From the NCBI RefSeq assembly GCF_020521235.1, contig NZ_BLAY01000045.1, positions 1 to 59,381 on the forward strand: a stretch of 59,381 bases of DNA. Reading direction: 5' to 3'. Source of the stretch: Microseira wollei NIES-4236 (GTDB lineage Bacteria; Cyanobacteriota; Cyanobacteriia; Cyanobacteriales; Aerosakkonemataceae). The translations under genes and the position numbers were made by a program. Below, one piece after another: positions 53,847-59,381 of the stretch (positions within the stretch are counted from its first letter, which is position 1; every line of letters starts with the position of its first letter). A model generated the notes under the pieces. It was not told the origin of the DNA and searched no databases. It saw only the letters and a list, made by a program, of their open reading frames with translations.

Positions 53847-53848
53847 GT

Positions 53849-53906
53849 TATAATAAGAGCAATTTGTTTTTATTGACGGCGCGGTGTTTTTTCACCGTGC
53901 TTTTTA
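53849..53906 (+). ncRNA. Predicted short leader/sRNA 1 with terminator
   Basis: TATAAT (53849-53854) is followed by AAGAGC. About 25 bases later comes the stem GCGCGGTG / CACCGTGC (53879-53900), then TTTTT. The layout promoter-AGAGC-terminator recurs at 54306 and 54825 with changed but still paired stem bases. It predicts an RNA of about 50 nt that ends before the RHH-like gene. Confidence 0.55.
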
Positions 53907-53989
53907 GTTTACTTTCTGTAAACAACGGATGTCAAGGGTTGTCAAACCAATTTTTTGTGATATTTTAGTGGTGTAGAGTTATCGATTTT

Positions 53990-54226
53990 ATGGCTCCTGG
54001 TTTTTCTCCTACCAATAAAAACAATCTGGTGACCGGCAGATTTGAGCCTGTGCCAGCTCCCTTGTGTTCAAAGATGCGTAGTTTCCGCCTTACTAGAGAG
54101 GGGGATGTGGCTTTTATGGCTGCTGCTGCTGATTTTGGTCTTCCCCCTGGTGTCTTGGCTCGGCATATTATTGAAGAGTGGTTAGAGTCTCAAAAAAAAG
54201 CCCCCGTTGCTTCCGAGGGTGGGTAA
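53990..54226 (+). CDS. Ribbon-helix-helix-like small protein 1
   Basis: This 78-residue protein has a disordered N-terminus (about 1-28), then SKMRSFRLTREGDVAFMAAAADFGLPPGVLARHIIEEWLESQKKA, a pattern of one strand and two helices like Arc/MetJ-type repressors. It is a paralogue of the proteins at 54412 and 54966, the most diverged of the three. ATG 53990 has no clear ribosome site. It is probably a DNA-binding regulator; fold and target are inferred. Confidence 0.65.
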   Translation: MAPGFSPTNKNNLVTGRFEPVPAPLCSKMRSFRLTREGDVAFMAAAADFGLPPGVLARHIIEEWLESQKKAPVASEGG

Positions 54227-54231
54227 GCAAA

Positions 54232-54300
54232 CTATGGGGATAAACGCTGCCAGTTTTTTAGTCAGCGTTGCCAAGTTTTTGGTGACTTTGTTCAGACTGT
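54232..54300 (-). pseudogene. Degenerate 5' fragment of the coiled-coil/SWIM-like gene
   Basis: The minus strand reads LNKVTKNLATLTKKLAAFI, the same N-terminal coiled coil as at 53846, but the start codon is lost and nothing follows. It lies right behind the first RHH-like gene, in the position expected of a tandem duplicate. Confidence 0.7.
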
Positions 54301-54305
54301 TCGTA

Positions 54306-54366
54306 TATAATCAGAGCAGAATTGTTTTGTTTACAGCGGTGCGGTGGTTTTCCATCGCACTTTTTA
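54306..54366 (+). ncRNA. Predicted short leader/sRNA 2 with terminator
   Basis: TATAAT (54306-54311) is followed by CAGAGC, then the stem GTGCGGTGG / CCATCGCAC (54339-54360) and TTTTT. It lies between the coiled-coil remnant and the second RHH-like gene. Confidence 0.55.
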
Positions 54367-54411
54367 GTTACTCCATAAATAATACTGTGGGAGTACATAG
54401 GAGGTCTGTTT

Positions 54412-54651
54412 GTGACAGTACCAATTAAGGATTCCCAGTCGGGGAAGTTTAGCAAAGGCCAGTTTTCACGCAAAGGGTTGCAATTCAGGCTGAAGCCTGC
54501 CGATCATGATGATTTCATTCGTCTTTGCAGAGAGCGCGATCGCATTCCTGGCGAGTTGCTTAGAGAAATTGTTACTGAGTGGCTGGAAGCTCAAAAAAAG
54601 TCCTCCAGTGTGGTGGTGGGGGATGAGAAAATTACTCAGCGATTTACCTAA
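54412..54651 (+). CDS. Ribbon-helix-helix-like small protein 2
   Basis: This 79-residue protein starts at GTG 54412 behind AGGAGGT (54399-54405), a strong site. The sequence (TVPIKDSQSGKFSKGQFSRKGLQFRLKPADHDDFIRLCRERDRIPGELLREIVTEWLEAQKKS) shows a basic N-terminal arm, one strand (QFRLK) and two helices. About half of its positions match the protein at 54966. The last dozen residues differ between copies. It is a likely DNA-binding protein. Confidence 0.72.
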   Translation: MTVPIKDSQSGKFSKGQFSRKGLQFRLKPADHDDFIRLCRERDRIPGELLREIVTEWLEAQKKSSSVVVGDEKITQRFT

Positions 54652-54770
54652 GTTGCATTCGTGATTTCGAGGGCAATCTTCCGGATCAGACTGCGGCAGT
54701 TGAGGCGGATAAACCCTGCCAGTTTCTTGGCAAGGGCTGCCAGTTTTTTGGCAAGGTTTGTCAGAGTCAT
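54648..54770 (-). pseudogene. Truncated third copy of the coiled-coil/SWIM-like gene
   Basis: ATG 54770 opens TLTNLAKKLAALAKKLAGFIRLNC and RSLIRKIALEITNAT and then stops, overlapping the end of the second RHH-like gene by 4 bases. The first 35 residues align closely with the gene at 53846; everything downstream is missing. A 40-residue amphipathic peptide could still be made. A longer frame opens at 54830 but overlaps the -10 box of leader 3. Confidence 0.7.
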
Positions 54771-54824
54771 ATTAAGCTTGATCAAGCCCCGAGCGCGGCC
54801 TGCTAGTATTACTGCCTTCATGTT

Positions 54825-54882
54825 TATCATAGAGATGAAGTATTTTTGTTTGCCCTACGGTGGTTTCTCCACCGTACTTTTT
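54825..54882 (+). ncRNA. Predicted short leader/sRNA 3 with terminator
   Basis: TATCAT (54825-54830) is followed by AGAGATG, then the perfect stem TACGGTGG / CCACCGTA (54856-54876) and CTTTTTA. It is third in the series, ahead of the third RHH-like gene. Confidence 0.55.
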
Positions 54883-54965
54883 ATTTGAGCCATAGGCGCT
54901 TGTGGGCATCAATAGTCTGCTGTGGTTTTTTTGGTATACTTGGGGGGTAGGGTTTGGGGTTAGGC

Positions 54966-55166
54966 ATGGCGGTTCCTTTTAAGGATGCCCAGAGTGGGCG
55001 CTTTACAAAAGGGCAGTTTGCGAGAAAGCACTTTTCTGTAAGGCTGAAGCCTAAATACGATGAGGCTTTCCGCCAAATTTGCATTGAGCGCGATCGCATA
55101 CCTGCCGAGTTAATCCGCGAGATTATTCAAGATTGGATAGAAGCTCAAAAAAAAGCCACTTCGTAA
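54966..55166 (+). CDS. Ribbon-helix-helix-like small protein 3
   Basis: This 66-residue protein (AVPFKDAQSGRFTKGQFARKHFSVRLKPKYDEAFRQICIERDRIPAELIREIIQDWIEAQKKATS) has the same basic arm, strand and two-helix plan as the copy at 54412. ATG 54966 matches the start of the paralogue. There is a HIP1 core in the ERDRIP segment. It is probably a dimeric DNA-binding protein. Confidence 0.72.
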   Translation: MAVPFKDAQSGRFTKGQFARKHFSVRLKPKYDEAFRQICIERDRIPAELIREIIQDWIEAQKKATS

Positions 55167-55473
55167 TAGTAAAGAAGCATTGAGTCAGCATATCGCTTCC
55201 CCCAGTCGCAACGCAGCTTTTGCCGTTAAAACCCAGAAACCCGGTTTTTCCAAAAAACCGGGTTTCTGAGACGCTTTTTTTAAAGTTTTGTAACAATTCA
55301 CCGAAATCTACTCTCTGCGAACTGAAGCTACTCGTTTGAGATAACTTCGCAGAGATTGTTGCACGTAGCTGGGTAGTCGGTAATTTTTTCATTACCAATC
55401 ACCCACTGCTGATGCAATTAAGGGTGATCTACTATCCAAAACATATACACATAATTCATCAAGGCGCAAGACA
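55167..55473. other. Spacer with family P hairpin
   Basis: No gene is recognised. A family P hairpin lies at 55235-55267; the rest is AT-rich with no clear signal. Confidence 0.6.
55235..55267. repeat. Family P long hairpin
   Basis: This is a 33-bp inverted repeat, AGAAACCCGGTTTTT / AAAAACCGGGTTTCT. Confidence 0.9.
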
Positions 55474-55710
55474 ATGATCAGGATTTGTTTATACCTCAAA
55501 GAAGACAATAACAACCCGTCCAAACAACAAGTGCTTGAAGTTAACAGAGTCCCTGCTATGGGAGAATTTATCGACTTGGGGTTTAATCTTTATCGGGTTT
55601 TTTTGGTTTGTCATAGTCCCTATAACTCCGACTTTCAAGCTTCTGTTGCTGCGTTAAAAACCGATTGGAATAATTGCGAGAATTTAATCGATCAGAATGA
55701 CATGAATTGA
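55474..55710 (+). CDS. Small hypothetical protein
   Basis: This 78-residue protein starts at ATG 55474 and has no membrane segment. Its beta-rich first half (IRICLYLKEDNNNPSKQQVLEVNRVPAMGEFIDLGFNLYRVFLVCH) is followed by a helical end. No family is recognised. It converges with the transglycosylase gene, with GCTAATTGCTAATTGC repeats between. Confidence 0.6.
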   Translation: MIRICLYLKEDNNNPSKQQVLEVNRVPAMGEFIDLGFNLYRVFLVCHSPYNSDFQASVAALKTDWNNCENLIDQNDMN

Positions 55711-55781
55711 ATTGCTAATTGCTAATTGCTAATTGCTTAGCCGTTAGCAATTAGTGTGGCTACCCGACCGGGTATGATTTA

Positions 55782-57980
55782 TTACTTTGTTGGCAACTGT
55801 TCTAATTTTTGAGCGATTTCTGGATTGTAAAATCGCAGGTAGTTCCAGTAGTTTCCAAACACGTGCTTGACATAACCTTGGGTTTCTGGAAAAGGAATGT
55901 CTTCCACGAACTCATCGGGATCGTTTAAGCCATATTTTTGTATCCACTTCGATACATTTCCGGGGCCAGCATTATAACTCGCGACGGCTAAAAGCGAATT
56001 ATTTTTGTAGGTTTCGTGGGTGTGATCGAGATACCAAGTGCCGAGGTTGATATTATCGTTGGGATTTTCTAGTGCATAATTTTTCAGGTTAATTTGTGGC
56101 GCTATCCATGCAGCGGTAGAAGGCAAAACTTGCATTAACCCAATCGCATTGGCAAAGGAACGGATGGTGGTTTCAAATCGCGATTCTTGTCGGATGAGGG
56201 AGATGACTAATAAGGGGTTAAGTTGACGCTGTTTTGACCAATTTTCCACCAATTCTAGATAGGGGAATGGATAAAGGGCTTGCCAGTATTCGGGTTGTTT
56301 TTTGAGTGAGGCTAATTGGGATTTTTCTTCATCCGTATCGCGCCACCATCCCAAACTTTCAAGTTGAGTAATTCCTTGGATATTTTGCCCGACTCCTAAC
56401 AGCAGGACGCCGTCGGTAAATTGTTCGGCGATCGTCGGTTGAATGTAATTGCTAAATTCGGCTTGCCAGAGGGACCGCGCATCTTTTTTCTGTCCCAATT
56501 GATACAGTTCTTTCACAGTTTCAGAACCTGCTGGCAACAAGGGTTTTTCCGGCGGGCGCACTATTTGGGGAATTAACTGGCGTACTGTGGTAAAAGTCCC
56601 CACATTCCAACCTAATTCGCCAGCGGACCGCCATGCATAGTATGATTCCGGATAGCGGCTGATGACGTATTCGTAAGCAGTTTTGGCTTCTCCGGCACGC
56701 CCCAATTTAGCAGCCCATTTGCCAACCCAGTAAGCTGCTTCGGGTGCTAATTCGCTTTCGGGATGTTCGCGAGAAATTGGCTGCGCCCATTGCCAAGCAC
56801 CTAAAAAATCCCCGGCTTTTGCTCTCTGACGCGCTGCATCCCAACGGAATTGGGCGACTTCATCGGAATTGCCGTATTTTTTCAGCGCTAATTGACGCGC
56901 TTGCGAGGCCGACTTGGTACTTTTGATTTTATCTAGAATTTTGGCTTTATCTAACAGCGCTGCACCAGCTTGATCGGGAAATTCTTTAATCACTCGATCG
57001 AGATAAATTAGCGCATCTTGCTGTGGAGATATGCGGGATAAACGTATTAACCCCAAGCCTGTATCTTTAGCGGTGGGAAAGTCGCGGATTAACTGTTGAT
57101 AAAGCGCTTCCGCTTCATTTTTAAACCCACCCAACTGCTGTCCCCTAGCGGCGCGATAAACGTTGCGGGGCGTCGCGGGTGCTTTAGCATAAGCTTTTCC
57201 AGATTGCCCGTATTCTCGGCGCTGCCAGAGGAGAAAAGCAATAGCTTCCCAATCTTGCGGTTTTAATTGCGCCCCATGTTGAATCGTGAGTTGATTTAAA
57301 ACAGTACCGATATCGCGGCTATCTTGGTCGTGTTTGAGTAACAACAATAACAGCGATAATTGATTGGGAGTTTTCTTTAATCGTTCGCGGGCAATTTCGA
57401 TTGTACGGGGATGACTGGGGAAAGAAGCGATCGCTTGATCCCAAAGTTTCGCATCCTTGCGTCCCAAAACAAACAGCGCTTCCGCCGCTAGCGGGTTTTC
57501 CGGATATTTTTCTAATAATTCTTGCCAAGCAGCCTTTGCTTTGGCGTTATCTGGGATACTTTCATAAGCTTGGGCGCGCTTCATAGCCACGTGAGCAGCC
57601 AAAACCGGGTAATCTTGTTCTAATCCTTCTAATAAAGACAGCGCCTTTTTGCCTTGCTTTTGGGCGATCAAGTCGCTTGCTAGGAGATAGCGGGCGCGAC
57701 TGCGATCTTGGGAGGGGGTGTTGGAAGAAGAGATCGCTTCTAATTGAGACGCCCTCTGCTGCGGCGAAACTGTCGCCAAGGGCAAAACGGCGGATTTAGG
57801 ATCTTCTTGTGCTTGTTGCTGCGGTTCTGACTTCGAGTCTAGCTGCTGCAACTGCCCTAATTGGGGGGCTAGCCGCTGCACATCATCCCATCTTACTACC
57901 GCGAAACCCGCTCCCAGCACGAGAACCGATATTCCTGCACCCACAGCTAGAGAAATTGGGTTTTTCAGTTGCTTAAGCAT
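55782..57980 (-). CDS. slt: Soluble lytic murein transglycosylase (Slt70-like)
   Basis: This 732-residue exported enzyme cuts peptidoglycan glycan strands to 1,6-anhydro ends. An N-terminal membrane anchor/signal (about 8-30; ISLAVGAGISVLVLGAGFAVV) precedes a long superhelical TPR-like region (about 70-540). The catalytic SLT domain (about 575-700) has Glu in ISLIRQESRFE, then NAIGLMQVLPSTA, NINLGTWYLDHTHETYKNNSLLAVASYNAGPGNVSKW. Size and domain order are normal. No operon partner is visible. Confidence 0.94.
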   Translation of the reverse strand: MLKQLKNPISLAVGAGISVLVLGAGFAVVRWDDVQRLAPQLGQLQQLDSKSEPQQQAQEDPKSAVLPLATVSPQQRASQLEAISSSNTPSQDRSRARYLLASDLIAQKQGKKALSLLEGLEQDYPVLAAHVAMKRAQAYESIPDNAKAKAAWQELLEKYPENPLAAEALFVLGRKDAKLWDQAIASFPSHPRTIEIARERLKKTPNQLSLLLLLLKHDQDSRDIGTVLNQLTIQHGAQLKPQDWEAIAFLLWQRREYGQSGKAYAKAPATPRNVYRAARGQQLGGFKNEAEALYQQLIRDFPTAKDTGLGLIRLSRISPQQDALIYLDRVIKEFPDQAGAALLDKAKILDKIKSTKSASQARQLALKKYGNSDEVAQFRWDAARQRAKAGDFLGAWQWAQPISREHPESELAPEAAYWVGKWAAKLGRAGEAKTAYEYVISRYPESYYAWRSAGELGWNVGTFTTVRQLIPQIVRPPEKPLLPAGSETVKELYQLGQKKDARSLWQAEFSNYIQPTIAEQFTDGVLLLGVGQNIQGITQLESLGWWRDTDEEKSQLASLKKQPEYWQALYPFPYLELVENWSKQRQLNPLLVISLIRQESRFETTIRSFANAIGLMQVLPSTAAWIAPQINLKNYALENPNDNINLGTWYLDHTHETYKNNSLLAVASYNAGPGNVSKWIQKYGLNDPDEFVEDIPFPETQGYVKHVFGNYWNYLRFYNPEIAQKLEQLPTK

Positions 57981-58138
57981 TATTCCTCACAACCCTTAGA
58001 ATTACAGACGCTTCAAGCCAACCAGCCATTCTTAAGTTTGCCTGTTACTCGCCGAAAGTACAATCGGTGCAATTAAAAACAGTTGGTGATAAAGAGGACA
58101 ATACCGCTTGTAAAAACCTATACACATCAGCGATGATT
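57981..58138. other. Promoter region of the transglycosylase gene
   Basis: This 158-bp spacer between the slt start and the tandem array holds no gene or strong motif. Confidence 0.4.
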
Positions 58139-59381
58139 GCCCCTACCCTCAAACATCGCCACACCCACGATATGTAGGGGCACGGCATTCACAATCTCTG
58201 TACCAGATCAAAAGACTTCGCTGCCGTGCCCCTACCCTCAAACATCGCCACACCCACGATCTTTCGGGGCAAGGCATCGACAATCTTTGCACCAGACCAA
58301 AAGACTTCGCTGCCTTGCCCCTACCCTCAAACATCGCCACACCCACGATATGTAGGGGCAAGGCATTCACAATCTTTGCACCAGACCAAAAGACTTCGCT
58401 GCCTTGCCCCTACCCTCAAACATCGCCACACCCACGATCTTTCGGGGCAAGGCATTCACAATCTCTGTACCAGATCAAAAGACTTCGCTGCCTTGCCCCT
58501 ACCCTCAAACATCGCCACACCCACGATCTGTAGGGGCAAGGCATTCACAATCTTTGCACCAGACCAAAAGACTTCGCTGCCTTGCCCCGAATGCCGCCAA
58601 CGAATACCACACCCACGATCTTTCGGGGCAAGGCATTCACAATCTTTGCACCAAATCAAAAGACTTCGCTGCCTTGCCCCTACCCTCAAACATCGCCACA
58701 CCCACGATCTTTCGGGGCAAGGCATTCACAATCTTTGCACCAAATCAAAAGACTTCGCCGCCTTGCCCCTACCCTCAAACATCGCCACACCCACGATCTT
58801 TCGGGGCAAGGCACGACCATCTCTGTACCAGACCAAAAGCGATGATTGCCCCTACCCTCAAACATCGCCACACCCACGATCTTTCGGGGCAAGGCACGAC
58901 CATCTCTGTACCAGACCAAAAGCGATGATTGCCCCTACCCTCAAACATCGCCACACCCACGATCTATAGGGGCACGGCACGACCATCTCTGCACCAGATC
59001 AAAAGACTTCGCTGCCGTGCCCCTACCCTCAAACATCGCCACACCCACGATCTATAGGGGCACGGCACGACCATCTCTGCACCAAATCAAAAGACTTCGC
59101 TGCCGTGCCCCCACCCTCAAACATCGCCACACCCACGATCTATAGGGGCACGGCACGACCATCTCTGCACCAAATCAAAAGACTTCGCTGCCTTGCCCCT
59201 ACCCTCAAACATCGCCACACCCACGATATGTAGGGGCAAGGCATTCACAATCTTTGCACCAAATCAAAAGACTTCGCTGCCTTGCCCCTACCCTCAAACA
59301 TCGCCACACCCACGATATGTAGGGGCAAGGCATTCACAATCTTTGCACCAAATCAAAAGACTTCGCTGCCTTGCCCCTACC
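58139..59381. repeat. 89-bp tandem array with covarying inverted arms
   Basis: About 14 units run to the right edge (arm starts near 58176, 58265, 58354, 58443, 58532, 58623, 58712, 58801, 58882, 58965, 59054, 59143, 59232 and 59321). Each unit has a left arm GGGGCA[A/C]GGC, a loop of about 36 bases (ATTCACAATCTTTGCACCAG...), a right arm GCC[T/G]TGCCCC and a spacer TACCCTCAAACATCGCCACA. In 11 units the variable base of one arm matches the other. Two units of about 81 bp (58801, 58882) have lost the right arm, and one (59143) is mismatched at the border between types. The unit length is not a multiple of three, so apparent long frames here are not genes. Confidence 0.95.

Noticed and set aside
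58226-58969. Long open frame with repeated peptide pattern in the right-hand array
   Set aside because: The unit is 89 bp, so the frame shifts with each unit and similar frames exist in several registers; it is an accident of a stop-poor tandem repeat.
58139-59381. Possible CRISPR array
   Set aside because: Whole 89-bp units are repeated, including the parts between arms; there are no unique spacers and no cas genes.

Overview
The window comes from a cyanobacterium, most likely a filamentous one. The HIP1 octamer GCGATCGC is everywhere. The gene set includes a bacteriophytochrome, phylloquinone MenD, type-2 NADH dehydrogenase, an orthocaspase, four-ACT aspartokinase, Uma2 nucleases and DUF6745/DUF29 remnants. 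Palindromic and tandem repeats of several families fill most intergenic space and many coding regions. There are no rRNA or tRNA genes, no prophage structural genes and no CRISPR array.

Layout. 1-15.3 kb is a signalling and efflux block: a multi-PAS hybrid kinase running off the left edge, a second hybrid kinase translationally coupled to an RND pump, a divergent bacteriophytochrome kinase with an overlapping REC-GAF regulator, and the RND adaptor. 15.5-19.2 kb holds two RNA-guided nuclease elements: IscB with a well-folded upstream omegaRNA, and TnpB with a 3' hairpin region, flanking a DUF1232 gene. 19.2-24.6 kb has ExbB/ExbD, two holin-like membrane proteins, a lipoprotein and aspartokinase. 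24.9-31.7 kb is accessory and decaying: Uma2, a broken antitoxin, a VMAP-HTH/pentapeptide/nuclease fusion, a gene pair split by one in-frame TGA, an HNH gene split by one TGA, and small unknown genes. 31.9-52.9 kb carries mostly housekeeping genes: ndh2, a PheRS-like protein, Nnr, mnmA, sat, an inactive-type orthocaspase, tenA, mtnP, menD and a TatC-Uma2 fusion. Between them lie pseudogenes shredded by MITE-like elements. 53.1-55.2 kb is a triplicated divergent module (short terminated leader RNA, ribbon-helix-helix-like small protein, and a coiled-coil/SWIM-like gene on the other strand). 55.8-58.0 kb is a lytic transglycosylase. 58.1 kb to the right edge is an 89-bp tandem array whose inverted arms covary.

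Two themes stand out. First, dispersed repeats have repeatedly been inserted in frame into conserved genes. All three histidine kinases carry such an insert at the same loop of the HATPase domain. Second, several accessory genes are interrupted only by in-frame stop codons, without frameshifts. The best candidates for new biology are the triplicated leader-RNA/RHH/SWIM module, the repeat landing site in kinases, the TatC-Uma2 fusion and the covarying tandem array. All functions are read from sequence by eye; no database search was possible.
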